Shown here in pieces: positions 26,463 to 35,253 of a stretch of 64,000 bases of DNA. The translations under genes and the position numbers were made by a program. This stretch comes from CAWDAQ01 sp963800325 (lineage in GTDB: Bacteria; Actinomycetota; Actinomycetes; Actinomycetales; Dermatophilaceae), in NCBI GenBank assembly GCA_963800325.1, contig CAWDAQ010000005.1, positions 434,001-498,000 on the forward strand. Direction: 5' to 3'. Position 1 is the first letter of the stretch, and the number at the start of each line of letters is the position of its first letter. The notes beneath the pieces are model-generated. The model ran no database searches, was not told where the DNA came from, and worked only from the letters and a program-made list of their open reading frames with translations.

Positions 26463-26618
26463 CCCCGCACCTCGTGCCCCGTCGGCCGGGCCCCGTATCC
26501 GCACTTCGTGCCCCGTCGGCCGGGCCCCGTATCCGCACCTCGTGCCCGGATGGCCGCGCAAAGCGGGCGGATCGCCGGGTGCCGCGCGGCCAAACGGGCA
26601 CGAAGTGCGGATACGGGG
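26463..26618. repeat. Intergenic repeat cluster, CCGTATCCGCACTTCGTGCCC family
   Basis: Two full direct copies with a 34-bp period (26492-26525, 26526-26559), a partial copy upstream (26463-26491), then an inverted copy (26584-26618). The last direct and the inverted copy form a 35-bp inverted repeat with three mismatches and a 24-nt loop. The cluster lies between the convergent 3' ends of fetB and the helicase, has no coding content, and repeats the architecture of the GAGTGAGC clusters with an unrelated core sequence. It may act as a bidirectional terminator. Confidence 0.88.
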
Positions 26619-26624
26619 GGTGGG

Positions 26625-29261
26625 TCAGAGGCGGGTGAGGGCGGTCGTGGCGAGGACGAGCTCGCCGACCTCGTCGGTGGCGTCGAGGTCGGCGACGGCC
26701 TCGATGACCCAGTCGTGGTGGCCGGCGGGGTCGGCGAGGGTCTGGCGGACCCGCCAGAGCCGGTGCTCCCCCTCGCGGGCCTGCGCGGTGCCGTCGGCGC
26801 CGACGACGACCTTGGTGCCGGGCGGCGTGCCGCGCACCGCCTCGACGGCGAACATCGCCGGACCGCGGGCGTCGGCGTCGGTGCCGATGCTCTCGTGCTC
26901 GGCGAAGTAGGCCTCCAGCGCGGCGTCCCAGCCGGCGCCGTCGAGCAGGACGTCCCGGGGCGGCTCGGGGAGGGCGGCGGCGTCCTCCTCGAGCCGGCCG
27001 AGGTCCTCCCACCGGTCCCGCGCGGCGAGCTCGACGCGCCGGAACATCGCGTTGCGGACCATGACCCGCAGCGCCCGCTCGTTGGCGGTCAGGGGCCGGG
27101 CGGGCGGGGCGGGGGCGTCCTGCACCGCGGGGAGGGCCGGTGCGCCGCCGGACGTCAGCGCCTCCCACTCGTCGAGCAGCGAGGAGTCGGTCTGGCGGAC
27201 CGTCTCGCCGAGCCAGGCGATGAGGTCCTCGAGCTCCTCGGTCTTGCGGGAGTCGGGGACGGTGTGGCGCAGCGTCCGGTAGGCGTCGGACAGGTAGCGC
27301 AGCACGACCCCCTCGGACCGGGAGAGCTGGTAGCGCCGGACGAGGTCCCCGAAGCTCATCGCCTGCTCGTACATCTCGCGCACGACCGACTTCGGCGACA
27401 GCGCGTCCTCGCTGACCCACGGGTGACCCTGCCGGAAGGCCTCGAAGGCCGCGCCGAGCAGCTCCTCGAGCGGCTTGGGCCAGGTGACGTCCTCGAGCAG
27501 CGCCATCCGCTCCTCGTACTCGACCCCGTCGGCCTTGAGCTCGGCCACGGCCTCGCCGCGGGCGGCGAACTGCTGGGCGAGCAGCACCGGGCGGGGGTCG
27601 TCGAGGACGGCCTCGACGACGGAGACGACGTCGAGGGCGTACGTCGGGGACTCTCCGTCGAGCACCTCGAGCGCGGCGACGGCGAACGGGGCGAGCGGCT
27701 GGTTGAGCGCGAAGTCCTCCTGCAGCTCGCCGGTCACGGCGAGGGTGCGCCCGGTCGGGTCGGGCTCGGGAAGGCGCTCGAGGACCCCCGAGTCGAGCAG
27801 GCTCCGGGTGAGCGTGATCGCCCGGCGCGAGAGCCGGGCCTGGCCGGCGGGGTCCTCGTGGTTGTCGCGCAGCAGGCGGCGCATCGCCGGCAGCGGGTCA
27901 CCCTCGCGGTTGACGACCCCGAGGATCATCGCGTGCGTGACCCGCATCCGGGAGCGCAGCGGCTCGGGGCGGCTCGCGACGAGCTTCTCGAAGGTCTGCC
28001 GGGTCCAGCCGACGAAGCCCTCGGGGGCCTTGACCCGGGTGACCTTCCGGCGCTTCTTCTTCTCCTCGCCGGCCTTGGCGAGCGCCCGCTCGGTCTCGAT
28101 GACGTGCTCGGGGGCCTGGACGACGACGTACCCGCTGGTGTCGAAGCCCGCTCGCCCGGCCCGGCCCGCGATCTGGTGGAACTCCCGGGCCCGCAGCAGC
28201 CGCTGCCGGGAGCCGTCGAACTTGCTCAGCCCGGTGAACAGGACGGTGCGGATCGGGACGTTGATGCCGACCCCGAGGGTGTCGGTGCCGCAGATGACCT
28301 TCAGCAGCCCCGCCTGGGCGAGCTGCTCGACGAGCCGGCGGTAGCGGGGCAGCATCCCGGCGTGGTGGACCCCGATGCCGTGCCGGAGCAGCCGGGAGAG
28401 GGTCCGGCCGAACCCGGCGGTGAAGCGGAACCCGGCGACGCGCTCGGCGATCGCGTCCTTCTCGGCGCGGGTGAGCACCTTCAGCGACATCAGCGCCTGG
28501 GCCCGCTCGAGCGCCGCGGCCTGGGTGAAGTGGACGACGTAGACCGGGGCCCGGTGGGTGGTGAGCAGCTCCTCGAGGGTCTCGTGCAGCGGGGTGCTCG
28601 CCCAGCTGAAGCTCAGCGGCACCGGGCGCTCGGCGTCCTCGACGACGGCGGTCTCGCGCCCGGTGCGGCGGGTGAGGTCCTCGGCGAACGGGGTGACGTC
28701 CCCCAGGGTCGCGGACATGAGGAGGAACTGCGCCTGCGGCAGCTCCAGCAGCGGCACCTGCCACGCCCAGCCCCGGTCGGGCTCGGAGTAGAAGTGGAAC
28801 TCGTCCATGACGACGAGCCCGACGTCGGCGGCGGCGCCCTCGCGCAGCGCGATGTTCGCGAGCACCTCGGCGGTGCAGCAGATGATCGGGGCGCCGGAGT
28901 TGACCGCGGCGTCCCCGGTGAGCATGCCGACGTTGTCGGCGCCGAACTCGTCGCAGAGGGCGAAGAACTTCTCGCTGACGAGGGCCTTGACCGGGGCGGT
29001 GTAGAAGCTCACCCGGTCCCCGCCGAGGGCGGCGAGGTGGGCGGCCGCGGCCACGAGCGACTTGCCCGAGCCGGTCGGGGTCGCGAGGACGACGTTCGCG
29101 CCGCTGAGCAGCTCGATGACCGCCTCGTCCTGGTGCGGGTAGAGCGGGGTGCCGCGGGCCTCGGCCCACCCGGCGAGGCCGGCGTAGAGCGCGTCGGGGT
29201 CGAGCGGCTCGCCGTCGGGGGGGAGCAGGTCGGTGAGGCGCTCGGCGGGCGGGGTGGCCAT
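26625..29261 (-). CDS. Ski2-like DEAD/DEAH-box helicase with DUF3516
   Basis: 878 aa. The ATG has GGGGAG 11 nt upstream; a GTG overlapping the trmD stop four codons earlier is possible. Helicase core: Q-motif-like PLYPHQDEAVIELL, Walker A LATPTGSGKS (about residue 60), VMDEFHFY, MSATLGD, the FCGTDTLGVGIN-like block (CGTDTLGVGINVP) and FHQIAGRAGRAGFDTSG. The remainder matches the DUF3516 type found in actinobacterial superfamily 2 RNA/DNA helicases. Substrate is not known. It is inserted between trmD and rplS, which are closer in mycobacteria. Confidence 0.88.
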   Translation of the reverse strand: MATPPAERLTDLLPPDGEPLDPDALYAGLAGWAEARGTPLYPHQDEAVIELLSGANVVLATPTGSGKSLVAAAAHLAALGGDRVSFYTAPVKALVSEKFFALCDEFGADNVGMLTGDAAVNSGAPIICCTAEVLANIALREGAAADVGLVVMDEFHFYSEPDRGWAWQVPLLELPQAQFLLMSATLGDVTPFAEDLTRRTGRETAVVEDAERPVPLSFSWASTPLHETLEELLTTHRAPVYVVHFTQAAALERAQALMSLKVLTRAEKDAIAERVAGFRFTAGFGRTLSRLLRHGIGVHHAGMLPRYRRLVEQLAQAGLLKVICGTDTLGVGINVPIRTVLFTGLSKFDGSRQRLLRAREFHQIAGRAGRAGFDTSGYVVVQAPEHVIETERALAKAGEEKKKRRKVTRVKAPEGFVGWTRQTFEKLVASRPEPLRSRMRVTHAMILGVVNREGDPLPAMRRLLRDNHEDPAGQARLSRRAITLTRSLLDSGVLERLPEPDPTGRTLAVTGELQEDFALNQPLAPFAVAALEVLDGESPTYALDVVSVVEAVLDDPRPVLLAQQFAARGEAVAELKADGVEYEERMALLEDVTWPKPLEELLGAAFEAFRQGHPWVSEDALSPKSVVREMYEQAMSFGDLVRRYQLSRSEGVVLRYLSDAYRTLRHTVPDSRKTEELEDLIAWLGETVRQTDSSLLDEWEALTSGGAPALPAVQDAPAPPARPLTANERALRVMVRNAMFRRVELAARDRWEDLGRLEEDAAALPEPPRDVLLDGAGWDAALEAYFAEHESIGTDADARGPAMFAVEAVRGTPPGTKVVVGADGTAQAREGEHRLWRVRQTLADPAGHHDWVIEAVADLDATDEVGELVLATTALTRL

Positions 29262-29269
29262 GGCGGCGC

Positions 29270-30001
29270 TCACTCCCCGGCCTCGTCGGCGGCCCCGGCG
29301 AGCAGGTCGGGGCGGCGCTGGGCGGTCCGCTGAAGCCGCTGCTCGTGGCGCCACGCCGCGACGCGGCCGTGGTCGCCGGACAGCAGCACCTCGGGCACGG
29401 CGTGGACGCGCTCGCCCACCTGCCACCGTGCGGGCTTGGTGTAGACCGGGTACTCCAGCAGCCCGTCCTCGTGGGACTCCTCGACGAGCGACTCGGCGTT
29501 GCCGATGACCCCGGGCAGGAGCCGGGCGACGGCCTCGACGACGGCGAGGACGGCGACCTCCCCCCCGCCGAGGACGTAGTCCCCGAGCGAGAGCGGGGTG
29601 ACCTCGAGGCCGAGGTCGTCGCGGGCGTGGTCGAGGACCCGCTCGTCGATGCCCTCGTAGCGGCCGCACGCGAACACGAGCCAGTCCTCGTCGGCGAGGC
29701 GGCGGGCCCCGGCCTGGTCGAACACCGTCCCGGACGGCGAGGGGAGCAGGAGGCGGGGCCGCTCCCCGGGCCGCCGGGCGAGCACGTGCGCGAGGGCCTC
29801 CCCCCACGGCTCGGGCTTCATCACCATGCCGGCGCCGCCCCCGTACGGGGTGTCGTCGACGGTGCGGTGCCGGTCGCGGGTGAAGTCGCGCAGGTCGTGG
29901 ACGGCGACCTCGAGCAGGCCCTCGCGCCGGGCGCGCCCGATGAGGGACAGCTCGAGCGGGGCGAGGTAGTCGGGGAAGATCGTGATGACGTCGACGCGCA
30001 T
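29270..30001 (-). CDS. trmD: tRNA (guanine-37-N1)-methyltransferase
   Basis: 243 aa. SPOUT methyltransferase with the trefoil-knot segments CGRYEGIDERV and SLGDYVLGGGEVAVL; the N-terminus MRVDVITIFPDYLAPL and TPYGGGAGMVMKPEP are TrmD hallmarks. It makes m1G37 in tRNAs reading CNN codons and prevents frameshifting. Its ATG directly follows the rimM stop. Confidence 0.97.
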   Translation of the reverse strand: MRVDVITIFPDYLAPLELSLIGRARREGLLEVAVHDLRDFTRDRHRTVDDTPYGGGAGMVMKPEPWGEALAHVLARRPGERPRLLLPSPSGTVFDQAGARRLADEDWLVFACGRYEGIDERVLDHARDDLGLEVTPLSLGDYVLGGGEVAVLAVVEAVARLLPGVIGNAESLVEESHEDGLLEYPVYTKPARWQVGERVHAVPEVLLSGDHGRVAAWRHEQRLQRTAQRRPDLLAGAADEAGE

Positions 30002-30535
30002 TCAGGACTCCTCGCGGCCGAGGTCGAGCAGGCCGGGCGGGGCGTCGACGACGACCCGGCCGCCGTCGACGTCGACCTCGGGGACGATCGCGGTGACGAG
30101 CGGGACGAGCGCGCTGCCGCCGCCGTCGAGGGCGAGGACGAGCCGGTCCTGTCCGGGGCCGACCTCGAGCCCGGTGACCTCGCCGAGCCGCTGCCCGTCG
30201 GGGGCGTGGGCGACGAGGCCGACGAGGTCGTCCTCGTACCAGGCCTCCTCCTGCGACCCCGCGGGAGCCGGTGCCGGCTCGGCGAGCAGGCGGGTGCCGC
30301 GCAGGCCCTCGGCCCCGGTGCGGTCGGGCACCTCCTCGAACCGGAGCAGCCACGTCTGCCCGTGCCGCCGCGCCCCGGCGAGGGTGAGCTCGCGGGGGAC
30401 CCCGGAGCCGGACCGGGCCCGGGTCGGGAACACCGTCCCCGGGACGAAGCGGCCCTCCGGGTCGTCGGTGTGGACCTCGACGGTCACCTCACCGCGCAGC
30501 CCGTGGGCCCGGCCGATGCGGGCGACGAGGAGCAT
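30002..30535 (-). CDS. rimM: 16S rRNA processing protein RimM
   Basis: 177 aa starting MLLVARIGRAHGLRGEVTVE with GGAAGG 6 nt upstream. The N-terminal RimM fold is followed by a PRC-barrel (EEAWYEDDLVGLVAHAPDGQ onward). It binds S19 and aids 30S head maturation. Part of the conserved rpsP-khpA-rimM-trmD unit. Confidence 0.95.
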   Translation of the reverse strand: MLLVARIGRAHGLRGEVTVEVHTDDPEGRFVPGTVFPTRARSGSGVPRELTLAGARRHGQTWLLRFEEVPDRTGAEGLRGTRLLAEPAPAPAGSQEEAWYEDDLVGLVAHAPDGQRLGEVTGLEVGPGQDRLVLALDGGGSALVPLVTAIVPEVDVDGGRVVVDAPPGLLDLGREES

Positions 30536-30660
30536 GGGGACCCTTCCTGCGGCGGTCCGGCCGCGTGGTGCGGGGGCCGGGACGGACCGCGGGGTGCGCC
30601 GGGAGTCGGGCTCCCGGCACACCCCGCGGGTGGGACGGTGGTGGCGGCACCGGCCGGCGC

Positions 30661-30903
30661 TCAGCCCTGCCGGTCGGTGTCGACGATGTCGACGCGGACG
30701 TTCTGCCCGCCGGAGAGCGCGCTGAGGACGGTCCGCAGCGCCGTCGCGGTCCGGCCGGACCGGCCGATGACGCGGCCGAGGTCGTCGGGGTGGACCCGGA
30801 CCTCGATGACGGTGCCCCGGCGGAGGTCCTTCTGCCGCACGACGACGTCGTCCTTGTGGTCGACGATGCCGGTGACGAGGTGCTCGAGGGCCTCCTCCAG
30901 CAC
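30661..30903 (-). CDS. khpA: KH-domain RNA-binding protein KhpA
   Basis: 80 aa, GTG start 2 nt after the rpsP stop. A single KH domain with the GxxG loop in GRVIGRSGRTATALRTVL. UPF0109/KhpA proteins usually pair with KhpB (Jag/EloR) and bind many transcripts. The order rpsP-khpA-rimM-trmD is typical. Confidence 0.94.
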   Translation of the reverse strand: MLEEALEHLVTGIVDHKDDVVVRQKDLRRGTVIEVRVHPDDLGRVIGRSGRTATALRTVLSALSGGQNVRVDIVDTDRQG

Positions 30904-30905
30904 GG

Positions 30906-31355
30906 TCAGCCCTGCGCCTCGTCGGAGGACCCGGCGCCCTCCTGCGAGCCCGCGTCGGTGCCCTGGGCGGTCGCGCGGGTGCGCGGGGCGGGGGTGGGAA
31001 CCTCCTCGCCGGCGTTGGCCTTGGCGACGGCCTGCTCGTAGAGCTCCTTCTTGCTCGGCTTGCCGGCCGGGGCCCTGTAGCTCCCCTCGGCACCGGCCTC
31101 GCCGGTGTGCTTCTGCCAGTCGCCGGTCACCTTGAGCAGGGCGGCGACGGTCTCGGTCGGCTGCGCGCCCCGACCGAGCCAGTACAGCGCCCGCTCCGAG
31201 TCGATCTCGATGAACGAGGGCTCCTCGGTCGGGTGGTACTTGCCGATCTCCTCGATGGCACGCCCGTCCCGCTTGGTGCGGGAGTCCATGACGACGACGC
31301 GGTAGAACGGGGCACGGATCTTGCCCATGCGCTTCAGACGAATCTTGACGGCCAC
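30906..31355 (-). CDS. rpsP: 30S ribosomal protein S16 with extended C-terminus
   Basis: 149 aa from GTG (VAVKIRLKRMGK) with AGGAG 12 nt upstream. The S16 core (APFYRVVVMDSRTKRDGRAIE and ERALYWLGRGAQPTETV) spans about 80 residues; the remaining 65 are a Lys-then-Ala/Glu/Gly-rich tail, as in other actinobacterial S16 proteins. First gene of the operon. Confidence 0.96.
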   Translation of the reverse strand: MAVKIRLKRMGKIRAPFYRVVVMDSRTKRDGRAIEEIGKYHPTEEPSFIEIDSERALYWLGRGAQPTETVAALLKVTGDWQKHTGEAGAEGSYRAPAGKPSKKELYEQAVAKANAGEEVPTPAPRTRATAQGTDAGSQEGAGSSDEAQG

Positions 31356-31493
31356 GGCTGTGGTGTCTCCTGTTTCTGGTGCGGATCGAGTCGGCGTCGC
31401 TCCTCCGGGTGGGGAACACGCGGCGGCGACGGTGCTCTGTGGACGCGTCCGGGCCGGGGTGAGAGGGGCCCCGGCGGACGGGTACAGCCGATC

Positions 31494-31523
31494 ATTGTGC
31501 CAGACCGGCGGCCCGCACCGGAA
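31494..31523 (-). promoter_or_regulatory. Candidate rpsP promoter
   Basis: TTCCGG (31518-31523), 18-nt spacer, CACAAT (31494-31499) on the minus strand. The -10 lies in TGGCACAAT, close to the rplS candidate (TGGCACGAT). A leader of about 130 nt would result. Confidence 0.45.
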
Positions 31524-31579
31524 ACCGGCGACGGCCGACGCCGCACCTGCTCCGGGGACACCGGCGGAACCCGGTGGGA

Positions 31580-31599
31580 CCGGCGGCAACTCCCGCCGG
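31580..31599 (-). terminator. Possible terminator hairpin after the amidohydrolase
   Basis: CCGGCGG (31580-31586) and CCGCCGG (31593-31599) form a 7-bp stem with a 6-nt loop, 56 nt past the amidohydrolase stop. No U-tract. Confidence 0.3.
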
Positions 31600-31654
31600 C
31601 CCCGCCGGGTGCGGCCGGTTCCCGGCGCCCCCCGCCGATCCGAGGGTGGACGGG

Positions 31655-32740
31655 TCAGCGGACGGTCCGGCCGCGGAGCACCACCGCGCCCGGGTCGGCG
31701 AGCGCGCCGACGTCGGCACGCGGGTCGTCGTCGAGGACGAGGAGGTCGGCGGGGGCGCCCTCCTCGATGCCGGGCCTGCCGAGCCAGCGCCGCGCCCCCC
31801 ACGTCGCGGCGTCGAGCGCCTCGAGGTCGCTCATCCCGGCGGTGCGCAGCTCGCGGGCCTCGGCGGCGGCGAGGCCGTGCTCGAGCGAGCCACCGGCGTC
31901 GGTGCCGACGTAGACGGCGATCCCGGCGTCGCGGGCGGCGGCGACGGTGTCGTACCGGCGGGCGTGCAGGTCGAGCATGTGGGCGTGGTAGTCGGGGTAC
32001 TTCTCCCGCGCCGGCTCGGCGATGCGCGGGAAGGTCGCGATGTTGACCAGGGTCGGCACGATCGCGATGCCCTGCTCGGCGAACGCCGCCACGGTCTCGG
32101 GCTCGAGGCCGGTCGCGTGCTCGACGCAGTCGGTCCCGGCGGCGGCGAAGTCGTGGAGCGACTCCTCGCCGAAGCAGTGGGCGGTGACCCGGGCCCCCTC
32201 CTCGTGCGCGGCGGCGACGGCCTCGGCGAGCACGTCCCTCGGCCAGCACGGGGTGAGGTCGCCGACGCCCCGGTCGATCCAGTCCCCGACGAGCTTGACC
32301 CAGCCGTCGCCGGCCCGGGCCTCGGCGCGGACCCGGGAGACGAGCTGGTCGGGCTCGACCTCGTGGGCGTAGCCCCGGACGTAGCGCCTGGTGCGGGCGA
32401 TGTGCCGCCCGGCCCGGATGACGACGGGCAGGTCGTCACGGCCGTCGATCCACCGGGTGTCCGCCGGGGAGCCGGCGTCCCGGACGAGCAGCACCCCGGC
32501 GTCGCGGTCGGTCAGGGCCTGCTTCTCGGTGGTCGCCTCGTCGACCGCGCCGTGCGGGCCGAGGCCGATGTGGCAGTGGGCGTCGACCATGCCCGGGACG
32601 ACCCAGCCGGTGAGGGCGGCCTCCACATGCCCCCTCGGCGGGGTCCAGGAGATCCGGCCGTCGACGACCCAGAGCTCGTCGCGGACGTCCTCGGGGCCGA
32701 CGAGGACACGGCCGCGCACGTGGGTCACCGGCGACGTCAT
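31655..32740 (-). CDS. Amidohydrolase family protein
   Basis: 361 aa. Metal-dependent hydrolase of the amidohydrolase superfamily: VVPGMVDAHCHIGLG (HxH metal ligands), GWVKLVGDWI with a possible carbamylated Lys, HCFGEESLHDFAAAGTDCVEHATGL (His ligands) and VYVGTDAGGSLEHG with the catalytic Asp. Substrate not determined; imidazolonepropionase/prolidase-like members are the nearest group. A homologue occupies the same place near ffh in mycobacteria. Probably leaderless. Confidence 0.85.
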   Translation of the reverse strand: MTSPVTHVRGRVLVGPEDVRDELWVVDGRISWTPPRGHVEAALTGWVVPGMVDAHCHIGLGPHGAVDEATTEKQALTDRDAGVLLVRDAGSPADTRWIDGRDDLPVVIRAGRHIARTRRYVRGYAHEVEPDQLVSRVRAEARAGDGWVKLVGDWIDRGVGDLTPCWPRDVLAEAVAAAHEEGARVTAHCFGEESLHDFAAAGTDCVEHATGLEPETVAAFAEQGIAIVPTLVNIATFPRIAEPAREKYPDYHAHMLDLHARRYDTVAAARDAGIAVYVGTDAGGSLEHGLAAAEARELRTAGMSDLEALDAATWGARRWLGRPGIEEGAPADLLVLDDDPRADVGALADPGAVVLRGRTVR

Positions 32741-32746
32741 GGCCCG

Positions 32747-32752
32747 ACCCTA
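32747..32752 (-). promoter_or_regulatory. Leaderless promoter -10 of the amidohydrolase
   Basis: TAGGGT on the minus strand, 6 nt before the ATG at 32740. Confidence 0.6.
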
Positions 32753-32771
32753 CCGGCGCCCCGGTGGCCTG

Positions 32772-33605
32772 CTAGTCCTGCTCCGGCAGGGCACGCAGCA
32801 CGCGGCGGAGGGTCTCGACGACCACCCCGGGGGCCTGCGCGTGGACCCAGTGCCCGGCGCCGTTGACGGTGACCAGGCGGGTGCGGGGGAACAGCTCGCG
32901 CATCCCGGCGACGTCCTCGTCCCGGACGTAGCCCGACTCCTCCCCGGCGAGCCAGACCACCGGGCCCTCCCAGCTGCGGCCGAGGTCGGGGAAGCCGGCG
33001 ATCCGGGACCCGCCGCCGCGCCGGGCGTCGGTGTCGATGAGGTCGAGGTTGGGCTGCCACGACCAGCTGGTGCCGTGGCGGCGGAGGTTCTGCAGGAGGA
33101 AGCCGCGCACCCCGGGGTCGGGCTCGACGTGGGCGAACCGCTCCTCGGCGTCGGCCCGGGTGGAGAGCTCTCCCAGCGGGAGGCCGCGCATCGCGTCGAT
33201 GTATCCGCGGAAGCGGTCGAGGTCGCCGTAGTCCCGCGGCGCGATGTCGACGACGACGAGGCTGCGGACGAGCTCGGGGTGGAGCAGCGTCGTCACCATC
33301 GCGACCTTGCCCCCGAGGGAGTGGCCGACGAGCACCCACGGCTCCCCCGGCGCGGCGGCGGCGAGGGTGTCGGCGACGGCGTCGGCGTAGCCGGTGTACG
33401 AGAACTCCTCGCTCCACGGCGACCGGCCGTGGTCGGGCAGGTCCACCAGGAGGCACCGGGCGCCGGTGCCGTCCGGCCCGGCGACCGCCTTGGCGACCTG
33501 GTTCCAGTTGCGACCCTGGCCGAACAGCCCGTGGAGGAAGGCGACGGCGGGACCGGAGGCGCCGACCTCGAGGGTGTTCAGCTCCCCGCCCGGGGCGGTG
33601 GTCAC
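32772..33605 (-). CDS. Alpha/beta hydrolase
   Basis: 277 aa, GTG overlapping the ffh stop (GTGA). Hydrolase fold with the nucleophile elbow LVGHSLGGKVAM, the oxyanion loop FLHGLFGQGRNWNQV, LLVDLPDHGRSPW, and a C-terminal His in NGAGHWVHAQAPG. Closest in pattern to YbfF-type esterases. Substrate unknown. Co-translated with ffh, though a functional link is not obvious. Confidence 0.87.
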   Translation of the reverse strand: MTTAPGGELNTLEVGASGPAVAFLHGLFGQGRNWNQVAKAVAGPDGTGARCLLVDLPDHGRSPWSEEFSYTGYADAVADTLAAAAPGEPWVLVGHSLGGKVAMVTTLLHPELVRSLVVVDIAPRDYGDLDRFRGYIDAMRGLPLGELSTRADAEERFAHVEPDPGVRGFLLQNLRRHGTSWSWQPNLDLIDTDARRGGGSRIAGFPDLGRSWEGPVVWLAGEESGYVRDEDVAGMRELFPRTRLVTVNGAGHWVHAQAPGVVVETLRRVLRALPEQD

Positions 33606-35200
33606 CGGCCGAGGAACTTCTCGAAGCCCTTCGGCAGCGCGCTCGGGTCGAGGTCGCCGCCGTCGGGGCCGCCGGGGCCCTTCCCGAACGAGGACCCGGG
33701 AGCCGGGCGCTGCGCCGCCTTCTCGCGGGCGGCGCGTTCCTCGGCGGCGCGCTTGGCGGGGTTGCCGGACTTGCTCTTCCGCCGCTGCGGCTGCTGCTTG
33801 CCCTTGCGCTTGCCCCCGCCGCCGGGCATGCCGGGCATGCCGGGGACGCCACCGTTCCTCGCGAGCTGCTTCATCATCTTCTGTGCATCGCCGAACCGCT
33901 CGAGGAGCCCGTTGACCTCGGAGACCGTCACGCCCGAGCCGCGCGCGATCCGGGCGCGGCGGGAGCCGTTGATCTGCTTGGGGTGGTTGCGCTCGAACGG
34001 GGTCATCGACTGCACCATGGCCTCGACCCGGTCGAACTCGCGCTCGTCGAGGGAGTCGAGCTGGGCCTTCATCTGGCCCATCCCGGGCATCATCCCGAGC
34101 ATCTGCTTCAGCGACCCCATCTTCTTGATGGCGGCCATCTGCTGGAGGAAGTCGTCGAAGGTGAAGTCCTCGGCGGCGAGGAACTTCCGCTGCATCTCGT
34201 CGGCCTGCTCGCGGTCGAACGCGCGCTCGGCCTGCTCGATGAGGGTGAGCACGTCGCCCATGTCGAGGATGCGGGAGGCCATCCGGTCGGGGTGGAAGAC
34301 CTCGAAGTCGCGCACCGCCTCGCCGGTCGAGGCGAACATGATGGGGCGGCCGGTGACCTTGGCGACCGAGAGCGCGGCCCCGCCGCGGGCGTCGCCGTCG
34401 AGCTTGGTGAGGACGACGCCGGTGAGGTCCACGCCCTCCTGGAACGCCTGGGCGGTCTCGACCGCCGCCTGGCCGATCATCGCGTCGAGGACGAACAGCA
34501 CCTCGTCGGGGTCGACCGCGGCACGGATGTCGGCGGCCTGCTGCATGAGGTCGGCGTCGACGGCGAGCCGGCCGGCGGTGTCGACGACGACGACGTCGTG
34601 GTGGCGGGCCCGGGCCGCTTCGAGGCCCTGCCGGGAGACCGAGACGGGGTCACCGAAGGAGCGGGTCCCCTCCCCCGTGCCGGTGACCGCGTCGTGACCG
34701 CCGACGTTGCCCCGCTCGGGGGCGAACACCGGCACCCCGGCCCGCTCGCCGACGACCTCGAGCTGGGTGACGGCGTTGGGCCGCTGCAGGTCGGCCGCGA
34801 CGAGCAGCGGGGTGTGCCCGCGCTCCTTCAGCCACGCGCCGAGCTTGCCCGCGAGCGTCGTCTTCCCCGAGCCCTGCAGGCCGGCGAGCATGATGACGGT
34901 CGGCGGGTTCTTCGCGAGCTCGAGCGGGCGGGTCTGCCCGCCGAGGATGTCGACGAGCTCCTCGTTGACGATCTTGATGACCTGCTGGGCCGGGTTGAGC
35001 GCCTGGGAGACCTCGGCGCCGAGGGCCCGCTCGCGGATCGCGGCGGTGAACTCCTTGACGACCGGCAGCGCGACGTCGGCCTCGAGGAGGGCCATCCGGA
35101 TGTCCCGGACCGTCTTGTTGACGTCGGACTCGCTCAGCCGGCCCTTGCCCCGGAGGTTCTTGAAGGTGGCTGTCAGGCGGTCGGAGAGGCTGGTGAACAC
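33602..35200 (-). CDS. ffh: Signal recognition particle protein Ffh
   Basis: 532 aa, GTG start behind a leaderless promoter. N domain, then the SRP GTPase: GLQGSGKTTLAGKLGAWL (P-loop), VVVDTAGRLAVDADLM and TKLDGDARGGAALSV. The methionine-rich M domain (about residues 330-440, e.g. LKQMLGMMPGMGQMKAQ) binds 4.5S RNA and signal sequences. After a Gly/Met/Pro segment, the C-terminal 90 residues are Lys/Arg-rich then Gly/Pro-rich. Pairs with FtsY at 39640-40860. Confidence 0.96.
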   Translation of the reverse strand: MFTSLSDRLTATFKNLRGKGRLSESDVNKTVRDIRMALLEADVALPVVKEFTAAIRERALGAEVSQALNPAQQVIKIVNEELVDILGGQTRPLELAKNPPTVIMLAGLQGSGKTTLAGKLGAWLKERGHTPLLVAADLQRPNAVTQLEVVGERAGVPVFAPERGNVGGHDAVTGTGEGTRSFGDPVSVSRQGLEAARARHHDVVVVDTAGRLAVDADLMQQAADIRAAVDPDEVLFVLDAMIGQAAVETAQAFQEGVDLTGVVLTKLDGDARGGAALSVAKVTGRPIMFASTGEAVRDFEVFHPDRMASRILDMGDVLTLIEQAERAFDREQADEMQRKFLAAEDFTFDDFLQQMAAIKKMGSLKQMLGMMPGMGQMKAQLDSLDEREFDRVEAMVQSMTPFERNHPKQINGSRRARIARGSGVTVSEVNGLLERFGDAQKMMKQLARNGGVPGMPGMPGGGGKRKGKQQPQRRKSKSGNPAKRAAEERAAREKAAQRPAPGSSFGKGPGGPDGGDLDPSALPKGFEKFLGR

Positions 35201-35206
35201 CGGACA

Positions 35207-35212
35207 AGGCTA
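35207..35212 (-). promoter_or_regulatory. Leaderless promoter -10 of ffh
   Basis: TAGCCT on the minus strand, 6 nt before the GTG at 35200. Confidence 0.6.
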
Positions 35213-35253
35213 ACGGGTCGGGATGGGCGGGCCTGTGCGTCGGTCCCCGCGCC

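Noticed and set aside
26508..29333. Very long open frames antisense to the helicase and similar frames opposite smc (41315-46183) and the antiporter (58755-61991)
   Set aside because: They are by-products of extreme GC content at third codon positions; their products are low-complexity Arg/Gly/Val/Asp-rich and show no domain.
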